64,000 bases of DNA from Bacteroidales bacterium (lineage in GTDB: Bacteria > Bacteroidota > Bacteroidia > Bacteroidales > UBA932): contig JAQUBZ010000002.1 of assembly GCA_028686425.1 (NCBI GenBank), positions 1 to 64,000 on the forward strand, in the 5' to 3' direction. Of this stretch, positions 18,862 through 28,643 are shown piece after piece; the stretch's first letter is position 1, and each line of letters starts with the position of its first letter. The translations under genes were made by a program, and so were the position numbers. Below the pieces are notes generated by a model, which had not been told where the DNA came from, searched no databases, and saw nothing but the letters and a program-made list of their open reading frames with translations.

Positions 18862-20726
18862 TATTGTGCCTCCTCAACATTATTGATGTCGGACCTAAGA
18901 TTGTTTCTTATAAAATTGAGCCTGATGTCCGAGTTTTTACCCATATAAAAATCTATAATATCGTTCAACTTGTCCTCACCGGTCAGTGTGACATTCTCAA
19001 GACGTATGTCTTTTCCGATAAATCCCTTAAATTCATCAGGAGAAATCTCACCTAATCCCTTGAATCTCGTAATCTCGGCATTTTTGCCTATCTTCTTGGC
19101 AACTTTGTCCTTTTCTTCTGTGTTGTAACAGTAGTAGTTGGACTTTTTATCTCTTACTCTGAAAAGCGGTGTCTGCAATATATACAGGTGTCCGGCCCTC
19201 ACCAGTCCCGGATAAAATTTGAGAAAAAATGTCAGGAGCAGCAATCTGATGTGCATACCGTCCACATCGGCATCTGTTGCAATAATGACATTGTTGTAGC
19301 GCAGATTGTCAATATCATCTTCAATGTTGAGAGCGGATTGCAGAAGACACAGTTCAATATTTTTCTCTTTATAAAGCTCTTTTTTTGAGGCTTTTGCACA
19401 ATTGAACGGCTTACCCATAAGGCTGAATACGGCCTGTGTGCTCGCATTGCGGCTTTTGGTGATGGATCCTGAAGCAGAGTCCCCTTCGGTGATGAAAATC
19501 ATTGTGTCTGAAGCATTTTCGTGCTTGTCTGTGTAGTGAATTTTGCAATCGCGAAGCTTCTTGTTGTGGATGGCGGCTTTCTTCAGACGTGCTCTGGTCT
19601 TTTTGCTTGTACTGTCATTCGCGATTCTCTCTTTTTCGGAGTCAGAAATTTTCTTCTGAATAATCTCTGCAACATCAAGATGCTTATGAAGGTAATTGTC
19701 AAGTTCGGTACCTATGAAGTCTCCGACATATTTACTGATGGAGGGACCGTCCTTGCTCATATATTTTGTACCAAGTTTGACTTTAGTCTGTCCCTCAAAA
19801 TCGGGTCCCTCTATTTTGACACTTATGGCTCCTACAAACGACTGCCTGATGTCGGCGGGGTTAAAGTCTTTCTTATAATAATTTTTGAGTGTCTTTACAA
19901 TGGCTTCTTTAAAGGCTGCAGCATGAAATCCTCCAAGAATAGTATTCTGGCCGTTTGCAAAAGAGAATATATTGTCGCCGTTACCGTTGCCGTGAGTGAA
20001 TACGATTTCCAAATCCTTGCAGGATAAGTGAATCGGTTCGTATAGTGGCTCTTCATCAATCACGTCATTCAGCAAGTCGAGAAGTCCGTTGTCGGATTTG
20101 TACGGCTGTCCGTTGAGATTAATCGTAAGGCCGATATTCAGGTATGAATAATTTTTTATCAGAGTCTCAATGAAGTCATAGTTGTAAACAAACGGTTCAA
20201 AGAGAGTTTGATCGGGGGTGAATTGAATCAGAGTGCCGTTCTTTTCTTTTGTGGGTTCCTCTTTCTCTTCGACTTTTTTCCCTTTTTGAAATAAAACGGA
20301 AATACATCTGCCGTCTCTGAAAGATTGAGCCTTAAAATCGGATGAGAGCGCATTAACCGCTTTCAGCCCGACTCCGTTCAGTCCTACAGATTTCTTGAAA
20401 GTCTTTGTGTCGAATTTGGCTCCGGTGTGTAGAACACTAACCGCCGCTTCAAGACTTTCAAACGGAATACCTCTTCCGAAGTCTCTCACAGTGATGGTTT
20501 TGTCTTCTATCGATATATTGATGACTTTTCCATTGCCCATGGCAAATTCGTCAATGGAATTGTCAACGACTTCTTTGAGGAGTACATACATGCCATCGGC
20601 AGGATCTGTTCCATCTCCAAGCTTGCCGATATACATCCCTGGCCTCAATCTTACGGCATCAAGCCCCTCAAGTGTTATAATGCTGCTTGCATCATACTTA
20701 ATATTTTCAATATCGTTTTCGCTCAT
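18861..20726 (-). CDS. parE: DNA topoisomerase IV subunit B
   Basis: 621 residues from ATG 20726 (the open frame reaches 20825, without homology). ATPase and TOPRIM subunit of a type IIA topoisomerase. Seen: GHKL ATPase motifs (EVVDNSIDEFAMG, RDFGRGIP, GLNGVGLKAVNAL), the EGDSASGS TOPRIM motif and the DADVDGMHIR metal site. The size and QSALNIEDDIDNLRYNN region favour ParE over GyrB. No parC is adjacent inside the window. A minus-strand TATATTTG -7 element lies at 20747-20754. Confidence 0.9.
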   Translation of the reverse strand: MSENDIENIKYDASSIITLEGLDAVRLRPGMYIGKLGDGTDPADGMYVLLKEVVDNSIDEFAMGNGKVINISIEDKTITVRDFGRGIPFESLEAAVSVLHTGAKFDTKTFKKSVGLNGVGLKAVNALSSDFKAQSFRDGRCISVLFQKGKKVEEKEEPTKEKNGTLIQFTPDQTLFEPFVYNYDFIETLIKNYSYLNIGLTINLNGQPYKSDNGLLDLLNDVIDEEPLYEPIHLSCKDLEIVFTHGNGNGDNIFSFANGQNTILGGFHAAAFKEAIVKTLKNYYKKDFNPADIRQSFVGAISVKIEGPDFEGQTKVKLGTKYMSKDGPSISKYVGDFIGTELDNYLHKHLDVAEIIQKKISDSEKERIANDSTSKKTRARLKKAAIHNKKLRDCKIHYTDKHENASDTMIFITEGDSASGSITKSRNASTQAVFSLMGKPFNCAKASKKELYKEKNIELCLLQSALNIEDDIDNLRYNNVIIATDADVDGMHIRLLLLTFFLKFYPGLVRAGHLYILQTPLFRVRDKKSNYYCYNTEEKDKVAKKIGKNAEITRFKGLGEISPDEFKGFIGKDIRLENVTLTGEDKLNDIIDFYMGKNSDIRLNFIRNNLRSDINNVEEAQ

Positions 20727-20746
20727 TTTCGTGTTTTTTGTCCATG

Positions 20747-20754
20747 CAAATATA
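20747..20754 (-). promoter_or_regulatory. Bacteroidales -7 element before parE
   Basis: Minus-strand TATATTTG (TAnnTTTG), 20 bases before the chosen parE start, which also supports that start over the longer frame. Confidence 0.4.
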
Positions 20755-20836
20755 GCCAAAAATCGGTTTAAATTTGTAAATTCAAAAATAATCCTTATCT
20801 TCGTACTCACATGTTTTGCACACACACATTTCTAAA

Positions 20837-20865
20837 CATGTGACGGCTAATTAATTTAGCACATG
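20837..20865. promoter_or_regulatory. Interrupted palindrome upstream of susC
   Basis: CATGTG-acgg-CTAA on the left pairs with TTAG-CACATG on the right around a TTAAT centre; the left arm has four extra bases. It ends 32 bases before the susC ATG. No TAnnTTTG element is visible in this leader. It could be a regulator site or a stem in the susC leader RNA. Confidence 0.4.
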
Positions 20866-20897
20866 ACCAACATATTTATAAACTAAACACTTATCCT

Positions 20898-23800
20898 ATG
20901 AGGAAAAAATTATTTATTTGCCTCGTTGCAATTCTCGTTACTTCGGTAACTTTCGCTCAGAACATTTCGATAAAGGGTTCTGTAGCAGATCAGAGGGGGG
21001 GGGAACCTATTCCCTTTGCATCTATTCAGGTTAAGGGCACAATGATGGGAACCAGTACCGATGCCAACGGTCAGTTCTCTATTGATGCTCCTAAGAACGG
21101 TACGTTGATTTTCAGCTTTGTGGGTTACAAAACTCAGGAAGTTGCAATTAACGGACGTATTGTAATCAATGTCGATTTGGAACAAGACACAGAAACTCTT
21201 GATGAGGTTGTCTTTGTTGCATTCGGTACTGTAGCTAAGAAAGACTTCACCGGTTCTGCAGTTGCTCTTGAAAGCAAGAAACTGGAAAATCGTCCTTTGA
21301 CCAACGTCACCAATGCGTTGGAAGGACTTTCTGCAGGTGTTCAATTTACTTCCGCTTCCGGTCAGCCGGGTTCTTCAGGAGGTATCCGTATCAGAGGTTT
21401 CGGTTCTATCAATGCATCGAACTCTCCTTTGTACGTTGTCGATGGTGTTCCTTATGATGCTATCTCAAACATCAATGCTGAAGATATCGAGAACATTACC
21501 ATTTTGAAAGATGCCGCTTCTTCGGCACTTTACGGTAGCCGCGCAGCCAATGGTGTTGTATTGGTCACTACCAAGAAAGGCCGCAGCGAAAAGATTAATT
21601 TCAGTGTGAAAGTTAATCAGGGTGTCAGTGTCAGAGGTATTCCGGAATATGACAGATTGGATGCTTATCAATACTATCCGATGGAATGGGAAGCTTTGCG
21701 TAATGCATACTTGTCTGCTTCAGGTTCTACATATACCAAAGAGACTGCAAGTGCAGCTGCTTCAAAGAATATTTATTCTCAGTTGGCAAACAATCCTTTC
21801 AACGTACCAAACGATCAGATTGTAGGTACAGATGGCAAGATTAACGCGGCAGCACAATTGCTTTATGCCGATGATTTGGACTGGGCTGCAGGTATTGCAC
21901 GCACAGGTTACAAACAGGATTATTCGATGAATGCCGGCGGTGCTACCGAAAAAGCCGACTATTACATGTCTATAGGTTATTTGAAAGAAGAAGGTTACTC
22001 TATCAAATCTTATTTGGAAAGAGCCAATGCTCGTTTGAACATGAATATTCAACCTCGCAAATGGTTGAAGACAGGTATCAATCTTGCAGGCACGATGGGG
22101 CAGTCCAACAGCACCAATGTTGACAGCAGTACCGGCTATGCCAACCCATTCTTCTTCTCAAGAAATATCGGTCCTATCTATCCTATTTATGAACATGACG
22201 CTTCAGGTAATTTCGTACTTGATGAAAATGGCGAGAAAGTGTATGAATGGACCAACAGAGGCGCCGGTGCGAGCCAGGGACGTCACGTTATCGCCGAAAC
22301 TCTTTGGAATGACAATCTTAACAAAAGAAACATTTTGAATACCAGAGCTTACGTTGACATTACATTCTTCAAAGGTTTGAAGTTGTCCATCAACGGAGGT
22401 TATGACTTCAGAAATTATCTTAACTCAGGATATGACAACCCTAAAGTTGGTGACGGTTCTCCTGCAGGTCGTGCACGTATCACCAACTATCGCTATGATA
22501 CATACAACTTGAACCAATTGTTGACTTATACCAATTCAATCAACAACCACAATTTCGATGTTCTTCTCGGTCACGAAAGTTATAAGAACGACTACAAATA
22601 CGTATATGGTATGAAGCAGGGTATTATTGCTGAAGGTAATGTAGAATTGATCAACTTTACTACTATCAATAGTCTTACCACATATCTTAACCAATACAGA
22701 ACAGAAGGTTATATCGCACGTGCCAACTATAATTACAGTCATAAGTATTATCTATCGGCTTCTTTCAGAAGAGATGCCACTTCAAGATTCTACAAGGATG
22801 CTCGTTGGGGTAACTTCTGGTCGTTAGGCGGATCATGGAGAATAGATCAGGAATCTTTCCTTGCAGATCAGGCTTGGCTTAACGCTTTGAAGCTTCGTGC
22901 TTCTTACGGTTCCGTAGGTAATGACGGTACAAATTCGTGGTATTCTTGGCAGTCATTATACGGAATCCTGAATAATGCAAACCAGTCAGGTTTCATTCAG
23001 AGCACTCAGGCCGGTAACACCGAACTTCAATGGGAAAAGAACAAGAGTTTTGACGTTGCTCTCGAATTCGGTATGTTCAACAACAGATTTAACGGTCAGA
23101 TCGAGTTCTTCCACAGAATTTCGGACAACTTGTTGTTCAGTGTTCCGCTTCCTACATCTTCGGGAGTGTTGAGTCAGTGGCAGAATATCGGTACAATGTA
23201 TAATCAGGGTATTGAAATTCAATTAGGCGGAGACATTGTTCGCACAAAGGCCCTTACATGGAACAGTACATTGAATATTTCTCATGTGAAGAACGAAATC
23301 ACCAAACTTCCTCAGGAAGAGATTATCACCGGTACCAAAAAATACATGGTCGGCCACTCAATGTACGATTTCTGGTTGAGAGATTACGCAGGTGTTGACC
23401 CTCAGACAGGTGACGCTCTTTATTACAAAGATATTAAAGACGAAGAAGGTAATGTGACAGGCAAAGAGACTACAACAGACCAGACAGCTGCTTCTTACTA
23501 TTATGTAGGAACATCTATTCCTACGGTTTACGGTTCATGGATGAACAGTTTGTCATGCTACGGATTTGACCTTTCATTCCTGTTTACTTATCAACTTGGC
23601 GGAAAAGTATATGATTCCAACTATGCATCATTGATGTCTTATTCGGGATATGGATCTGCTTTGCACGTAGATATTCTCAACAGATGGCAGAATGCCGGTG
23701 ACGTTACAGATGTTCCACGTGTGGATAACGGCAAAAACTCTTCACAGAATGCCGGTTCAAGCAGATGGTTGACAAGTGCTTCTTACCTTGCTCTGAGAAA

Positions 23801-24002
23801 CGTTTCGATTGCTTATAACCTTCCAAAGAGCCTTGTTAAAAAGATTGACCTTGCAGGTATCAGAATTTACGCCAGCGGTGAAAATCTGAAAGCATGGACA
23901 GCGCGTAAAGGTATGGACCCTCAATATTCATTTGCAGGTACACAGTCCAATGACTACTCTCCGGCTCGTATCTATACATTCGGTATAAACATTCAATTCT
24001 AA
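20898..24002 (+). CDS. SusC/RagA family TonB-dependent outer-membrane transporter
   Basis: 1,034 residues. It forms a 22-strand outer-membrane barrel that imports glycans or peptides delivered by its SusD lid. A signal peptide (cleaved near TFAQ) is followed by a carboxypeptidase-regulatory-like domain (about 23-100), the TonB box region LDEVVFVAFG (about 102-111), the plug with GIRIRGFGSINASNSPLYVVDGVP, and the barrel ending in FGINIQF with a terminal Phe. Codons 33-35 contain a run of nine G (20995-21003), a possible slippage site. No anti-sigma factor, sigma factor or hybrid sensor is next to it, so its inducer is not indicated. Confidence 0.95.
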   Translation: MRKKLFICLVAILVTSVTFAQNISIKGSVADQRGGEPIPFASIQVKGTMMGTSTDANGQFSIDAPKNGTLIFSFVGYKTQEVAINGRIVINVDLEQDTETLDEVVFVAFGTVAKKDFTGSAVALESKKLENRPLTNVTNALEGLSAGVQFTSASGQPGSSGGIRIRGFGSINASNSPLYVVDGVPYDAISNINAEDIENITILKDAASSALYGSRAANGVVLVTTKKGRSEKINFSVKVNQGVSVRGIPEYDRLDAYQYYPMEWEALRNAYLSASGSTYTKETASAAASKNIYSQLANNPFNVPNDQIVGTDGKINAAAQLLYADDLDWAAGIARTGYKQDYSMNAGGATEKADYYMSIGYLKEEGYSIKSYLERANARLNMNIQPRKWLKTGINLAGTMGQSNSTNVDSSTGYANPFFFSRNIGPIYPIYEHDASGNFVLDENGEKVYEWTNRGAGASQGRHVIAETLWNDNLNKRNILNTRAYVDITFFKGLKLSINGGYDFRNYLNSGYDNPKVGDGSPAGRARITNYRYDTYNLNQLLTYTNSINNHNFDVLLGHESYKNDYKYVYGMKQGIIAEGNVELINFTTINSLTTYLNQYRTEGYIARANYNYSHKYYLSASFRRDATSRFYKDARWGNFWSLGGSWRIDQESFLADQAWLNALKLRASYGSVGNDGTNSWYSWQSLYGILNNANQSGFIQSTQAGNTELQWEKNKSFDVALEFGMFNNRFNGQIEFFHRISDNLLFSVPLPTSSGVLSQWQNIGTMYNQGIEIQLGGDIVRTKALTWNSTLNISHVKNEITKLPQEEIITGTKKYMVGHSMYDFWLRDYAGVDPQTGDALYYKDIKDEEGNVTGKETTTDQTAASYYYVGTSIPTVYGSWMNSLSCYGFDLSFLFTYQLGGKVYDSNYASLMSYSGYGSALHVDILNRWQNAGDVTDVPRVDNGKNSSQNAGSSRWLTSASYLALRNVSIAYNLPKSLVKKIDLAGIRIYASGENLKAWTARKGMDPQYSFAGTQSNDYSPARIYTFGINIQF

Positions 24003-24018
24003 ATAAACTGACGTATAT

Positions 24019-25521
24019 ATGAAAAAAATATTCAAAATATTTGCTTGTCTTACTTTATTAGTAAGTTTAGCTTCTTGTAGTAAAGATTTTCTCGAGACCA
24101 GTCCTACCTCTTCGTATGACCAGAGTTTCATATTTACTACTACCGACAACGCCTTTGCTGCATTGAATGGTATTCACAAATCAATGGTGGCTCAATACTA
24201 TTCTCGTCAGAATATCGGCGGTTACCCATCTTTCCAGATAGCCATGGATTGTTTTGGAGAAGATCTTGTATTTCCTACAGCAGGTAACGGATGGTGGACA
24301 AATACAGGTGAAGTTAAATGGAACTCACAGAGAAATGCCAACAGTTGGACCTCTGCTTTTCCATTCAGAATTTCATATAAATGGATTTCAAATGCCAATA
24401 TGATTATTGACAATATCGATAATGCAAAAGGATCGGAAGATCAGAAAACCATGGTTAAAGGACAGGCTCTTGCATACAGAGGTATGGCTTATTTCTGGCT
24501 TGTTCAGTTGTATGGTGACAGATATGATGCTTCATCTCCAAACTCGACACTTGCTGTTCCGCTGGTAGTCAATACAGTTGAGGTTAAAAAACCTCTTGAG
24601 ACTGTGGCTAATATTTACGCACAGATTGTTAAAGACCTTGAAGATGCAGTCAATCTGTTAAATAACCCTTCAAATCCTTACATGTCGTTCAACTCTAAAT
24701 CTCAGATTACCGCAGCAACCGCCATGGGCCTTAGAGCTCGCGTTGCTCTGGCTATGCAGGATTGGACAAATGCAAAGAAATATTCAGAGATGGCTATCAA
24801 TACCACAAGTGCAAAATTGATGACACAGACTCAATATGCTCAGGGATTTAATAATGCCGACAATCAGGAATGGATGTGGGGCTTTGAAATGATTCCTGAC
24901 CAGACTATGTATTTCTATGGATTTATGGCTTATATGTCATGGAACTTCAACTCATCAAACATCAGAGGATGTCCTAAGTGTATCAACAGCAATCTTTATG
25001 ATGCTATTCCTGCTACAGATATCCGCAAGACTTTGTTTGACCCGACAGGAAAAGCATGGACTATGCCTACAGGCTCATACAAAAAGTATAAATACATGAA
25101 CAGAAAGTTTGCCGTGGCTGATTATGCAAGTTCAGTAGCCGATGCCAACTTTATGAGATTGGGAGAAATGTATCTGATAGCAGCAGAGGCTTGCGCCAAA
25201 TTGAATGACGCCGCTTCAGCTCAGAACTATCTCTATACTCTGAATAAGACAAGAGATGACGAATACAAGAAGAGCACAAAGACCGGAGCAGACCTTATTG
25301 AAGAAATCTACTTATATAGGAGAATTGAACTTTGGGGTGAAGGTTTCCGCTTCCTCGATCTTAAGAGATTGAATTTACCTTTGGACAGAACTGGTGCCAA
25401 CCATGTTGAAGCAGTTTCTTTGACAATGCAAGTGCCGGCAGATGATATACGTTGGAAATTTGCAATTCCACAAGAGGAAATTGATGCTAATGATCTGATT
25501 GATAAGAACGTAAACGATTAA
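24019..25521 (+). CDS. SusD/RagB family nutrient-binding lipoprotein
   Basis: 500 residues, 17 bases after susC. Surface lipoprotein (ASCSKDFLE, lipidated Cys20) that binds substrate over the SusC barrel. Hallmarks are the N-terminal FLETSPTSSYDQ, TPR-like helices with RGMAYFWLVQLYGD, and the C-terminal YRRIELWGEGFRFLDLKRLNLPLDR signature. Substrate is not deducible. The nearest candidate enzymes are the esterase at 25593 and the GH89 enzyme at 30858, both on the other strand. Confidence 0.95.
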   Translation: MKKIFKIFACLTLLVSLASCSKDFLETSPTSSYDQSFIFTTTDNAFAALNGIHKSMVAQYYSRQNIGGYPSFQIAMDCFGEDLVFPTAGNGWWTNTGEVKWNSQRNANSWTSAFPFRISYKWISNANMIIDNIDNAKGSEDQKTMVKGQALAYRGMAYFWLVQLYGDRYDASSPNSTLAVPLVVNTVEVKKPLETVANIYAQIVKDLEDAVNLLNNPSNPYMSFNSKSQITAATAMGLRARVALAMQDWTNAKKYSEMAINTTSAKLMTQTQYAQGFNNADNQEWMWGFEMIPDQTMYFYGFMAYMSWNFNSSNIRGCPKCINSNLYDAIPATDIRKTLFDPTGKAWTMPTGSYKKYKYMNRKFAVADYASSVADANFMRLGEMYLIAAEACAKLNDAASAQNYLYTLNKTRDDEYKKSTKTGADLIEEIYLYRRIELWGEGFRFLDLKRLNLPLDRTGANHVEAVSLTMQVPADDIRWKFAIPQEEIDANDLIDKNVND

Positions 25522-25548
25522 TCTAGTGTCTGTTAATGCTTAAAACAC

Positions 25549-25585
25549 GAGGGTGGCCATTAGCTTGGCCGCCCTTAAATTTTGC
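25549..25585. terminator. Terminator after susD
   Basis: Stem GGGTGGCC (25551-25558) with GGCCGCCC (25567-25574), one G-T pair, loop of 8, followed by TTAAATTTT. It lies between the convergent susD and esterase genes and may serve both, though the T-rich side favours the plus strand. Confidence 0.7.
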
Positions 25586-25592
25586 TTAAATC

Positions 25593-26555
25593 CTACTTGT
25601 TATACAGATCGTCGGGACTGAAGTGCTCGTAGTCGTTGGGCTTGAAATCGTGGTCTTTGAATAGGAGATCGACAGCGTATGGGTGTCGGGCAACTACCAT
25701 ATTGTCAATGAACCATATAATGTCATCATAGTTGGTCATCATTTTGGAGGCGACTCCATGTCCTTCGTCTTTAAAGCGATAGATGTAATACGGATAATTG
25801 AATTTTTTAAAACGTTTGACCAGCTCACTTGAGCCGAAAAATCCTATATTGAAAAGCCGGATTTTTCCGTAAGGTACAAGTTTGTCGGCAGTTCCATGCA
25901 ACATCATCGTGGGGGCCGGAGCATGAACCTTGTAATCGCATTTTCCCTCTCTTGAAAATACCGCCCCTGAAAATGAGATTACACCTGCAAATCTGAAATC
26001 TTCAGGTATTTCACTTGTCATGAGTGTTCTGTTGCATAGCTCGTAATCCGACTGAAGAGCAGTGATGGCACCGGCGCTGCTTCCGCACAAAATAATGGTC
26101 GATGTGTCAATTTTCAACTCGGCAGCATGATTCAAAATGTATTTTAGGGCTGAAAACAGATCTTCAGCCGCATACCTGATTGCAGTCTCGACAGGCTTGA
26201 TCATGCCTGTGACACCTTTGGCGGAAATGCCTCTCATCCCAAGTCGATAATCAATAGCGCAGGTGACAAAGCCGTTATCGGAAAGCCGTTTGCAGAACTC
26301 GGCGGTAAAGTCTGCCCGAAGATTATTGTCAACAAATCCACCGCCATAGATGTATATAATACACTTATGAACAGACAAACTGTCTTTGGGAAGGTACAAA
26401 TCCATATCAAGTGAACCTGTGTCGCGAACGGCATATTTGACGGTATAATCAGATAATATTTTGAGAGAGTCGGCGTTATTGCTCCCCTCAGTGGTAAAAG
26501 CAAATGCTCCGAGCGGGATGCATACAGCAACAAATAAGATAATCAGGCGTTTCAT
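25593..26555 (-). CDS. Secreted alpha/beta hydrolase (esterase/lipase)
   Basis: 320 residues with a signal peptide (cleavage near GAFAF). The oxyanion-hole motif reads YGGGF in place of HGGG, the nucleophile elbow is CGSSAGA, and the acid and His are in GTADKLVPY and DEGHGVA, so the catalytic triad looks intact. This places it among BD-FAE/acetyl-xylan-type carbohydrate esterases. The final KDHDFKPNDYEHFSPDDLY tail is hydrophilic. Proximity to SusCD suggests glycan deacylation, which is inference. A minus-strand TAACTTTG lies at 26582-26589. Confidence 0.85.
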   Translation of the reverse strand: MKRLIILFVAVCIPLGAFAFTTEGSNNADSLKILSDYTVKYAVRDTGSLDMDLYLPKDSLSVHKCIIYIYGGGFVDNNLRADFTAEFCKRLSDNGFVTCAIDYRLGMRGISAKGVTGMIKPVETAIRYAAEDLFSALKYILNHAAELKIDTSTIILCGSSAGAITALQSDYELCNRTLMTSEIPEDFRFAGVISFSGAVFSREGKCDYKVHAPAPTMMLHGTADKLVPYGKIRLFNIGFFGSSELVKRFKKFNYPYYIYRFKDEGHGVASKMMTNYDDIIWFIDNMVVARHPYAVDLLFKDHDFKPNDYEHFSPDDLYNK

Positions 26556-26581
26556 ACAAATATATTTTAATAATTCAACGT

Positions 26582-26589
26582 CAAAGTTA
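26582..26589 (-). promoter_or_regulatory. Bacteroidales -7 element before the esterase gene
   Basis: Minus-strand TAACTTTG fits TAnnTTTG, 26 bases before the esterase ATG; no TTTG at the usual distance. Confidence 0.35.
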
Positions 26590-26647
26590 AAAAATAATGC
26601 AAATCAATTAGTGTTGTTGGCTGCAAAATTGTACTTATGTTATTGTC

Positions 26648-26679
26648 TTTGGTTTTTTCAGACGAAATCCGTACTTTTG
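26648..26679 (+). promoter_or_regulatory. Promoter of mutA-mutB
   Basis: TTTG (26648-26651), 20 bp, TACTTTTG (26672-26679): a full match to the Bacteroidales sigma-ABfr promoter TTTG-N19-21-TAnnTTTG, one of the two best in the window. The leader to the ATG at 26730 is about 45 bases. Confidence 0.75.
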
Positions 26680-26729
26680 CAGATTGTTCAGACGAATACT
26701 ATAAACACATATAATAAAATTAATAAAAC

Positions 26730-28631
26730 ATGGCAAACAAACTATTTACCGAATTTCCACCGGTTTCGACAGAACAATGGGAAGAGGTAATTATTAAAGA
26801 CTTAAAAGGTGCCGATTACGAGAAGAAACTCGTATGGAGGACTCAGGAAGGATTCAATGTTCGTCCTTATTACCGTGCTGAAGATTTGAAAAATCTTAAG
26901 TACATGGGCTCTGAACCGGGAGTTTTCCCATTTGTCAGAGGTACAAAGAAGGACAACGACTGGTTTATTCATCAGGGAATATGCTGCTGCGATAATGATT
27001 TTGCAAGAGCTAATAAAGAGGCAAAAGTGCTTCTTTCAAAGGGTGTTGAATCATTGGGATTCTATATTGACGATACAAAAGTCCAGACAAAAGAAGACTA
27101 TGCCTTACTTTTGAACGGAATATCTCTTTCCAAAGTTCCGGTATCTTTCTGCGGATGCTGCCTTAAAACAGCTGAATCTCTTAAGAACTTTTTAAAGTAT
27201 GTTGATTCTCTGGAAATTGATAAAGAAGCAATCAGGGCTATCTTTGATTTCAATCCTCTGATGGTGCTTACAACTAAAGGCTATTTCTGCGAAGATAAGG
27301 CATTTGGTATTCTTGCAGACTGCGTAAAGGCTGTTGAACAATACAAGAACATTAGAGTTATTGCAGTTGACGCCTTTACTTTCAATGGTGCAGGCGCTTC
27401 ATCTGTTCAGGAGCTTGCTTTTGCTCTTGCTGAAGGAAGTGAATATCTTTCACGTCTTACCGAGCTTGGTGTTTCTGTCAAAGAAGTTGCCAAGAGAATG
27501 ACATTCTCATTTGCAGTAGGAAGCAATTATTTTATGGAAATAGCCAAATTCCGCGCTGCACGTCTGTTGTGGGCCAATATAGTTGAATCTTACGGTACGG
27601 AATCTAATTGTGCCAAGAAGATGAACATCGTTGCAACTACAAGCGAATGGAATCAGACTGTATATGATGCATACGTAAATATGCTTCGTGCTACTACCGA
27701 GGCCATGAGCGCTGCTATTGCAGGTGTAAATTATCTTGAAGTTGTTCCTTACGATTTCGCTTTCAGGGTTCCTACCGATTTTTCAAACAGAATAGCAAGA
27801 AACGTACAGAATATATTGAAAGAGGAGTCTCATTTCAACAAAGTAGTTGACCCTGCAGCAGGTTCTTACTACATCGAAAATCTTACCAATTCTCTTGCAA
27901 ATGCAGCATGGGATTTGTTCAAGAAGATAGAAGATGGCGGCGGATATGTCGTTAAATTCAAAGAGGGATTTATCCAGAGCGAAATCAAGGCCGTTTCAGA
28001 CAAAAAGGATAAAAATATCGCTACCAGAAGAGAGACTCTCCTCGGTACAAACCAATATCCAAACTTCCTTGAAAAAGCTGACGAATGTATTACAAAAGAG
28101 ATTGTATCAAGAGATATTCCTACTATGATGGGCGCAACCATTGAGTGCAAATCTTCATGTCAACATCCGGACGCTGCAGAGCCTTTGAAACCATACCGCG
28201 GAGCTGAAGCTTTTGAAGCTCTTCGTCTTGCAACAGACAGAAGCGGCAAGGAGCCGAAAGCATTCATGCTCACATTCGGTAATTTGGCAATGTGCCGTGC
28301 AAGAGCTCAGTTCTCATCCAACTTCTTTGCTGTTGCAGGCATTAAAGTGGTTGATAATAACCGTTTTGCCACTATCGAAGAGGGTGTTGAGGCGGCAATT
28401 GAAGCAAAAGCCGATATTGTGGTTGCATGCTCATCCGATGATGAATATGCAGAAGCAGTTCCTCAAATTGCAGAGTTGCTCGGAAATAAAGCCGTTTTAG
28501 TGGTTGCCGGTGACCCTGAATGCAGGGAAGCCCTTACAGCTAAAGGTATTACAAACTTCATTAATGTTAAATGTAATGTTCTTGAGACCTTGAAAGACTA
28601 TCAACAACTACTTGGAATTAAAGAACTATAA
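26730..28631 (+). CDS. mutA: Methylmalonyl-CoA mutase small subunit
   Basis: 633 residues. Non-catalytic beta subunit of the B12-dependent mutase that interconverts succinyl-CoA and methylmalonyl-CoA on the way to propionate. TIM-barrel substrate-domain similarity is clear (VRPYYRAEDL, SNRIARNVQNILKEESHFNKVVDPAAGSYY-type segments), while the C-terminal domain lacks the D-x-H-x-x-G cobalamin motif, as expected of this subunit. Followed after 12 bases by mutB, and preceded by a textbook promoter. Confidence 0.95.
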   Translation: MANKLFTEFPPVSTEQWEEVIIKDLKGADYEKKLVWRTQEGFNVRPYYRAEDLKNLKYMGSEPGVFPFVRGTKKDNDWFIHQGICCCDNDFARANKEAKVLLSKGVESLGFYIDDTKVQTKEDYALLLNGISLSKVPVSFCGCCLKTAESLKNFLKYVDSLEIDKEAIRAIFDFNPLMVLTTKGYFCEDKAFGILADCVKAVEQYKNIRVIAVDAFTFNGAGASSVQELAFALAEGSEYLSRLTELGVSVKEVAKRMTFSFAVGSNYFMEIAKFRAARLLWANIVESYGTESNCAKKMNIVATTSEWNQTVYDAYVNMLRATTEAMSAAIAGVNYLEVVPYDFAFRVPTDFSNRIARNVQNILKEESHFNKVVDPAAGSYYIENLTNSLANAAWDLFKKIEDGGGYVVKFKEGFIQSEIKAVSDKKDKNIATRRETLLGTNQYPNFLEKADECITKEIVSRDIPTMMGATIECKSSCQHPDAAEPLKPYRGAEAFEALRLATDRSGKEPKAFMLTFGNLAMCRARAQFSSNFFAVAGIKVVDNNRFATIEEGVEAAIEAKADIVVACSSDDEYAEAVPQIAELLGNKAVLVVAGDPECREALTAKGITNFINVKCNVLETLKDYQQLLGIKEL

Positions 28632-28643
28632 AATATTAAGATT

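Noticed and set aside
23709-23724. parS-like sequence (TGTTCCACGTG...)
   Set aside because: Only the left part fits a parS palindrome, it lies inside conserved susC codons, and it is far from parAB.
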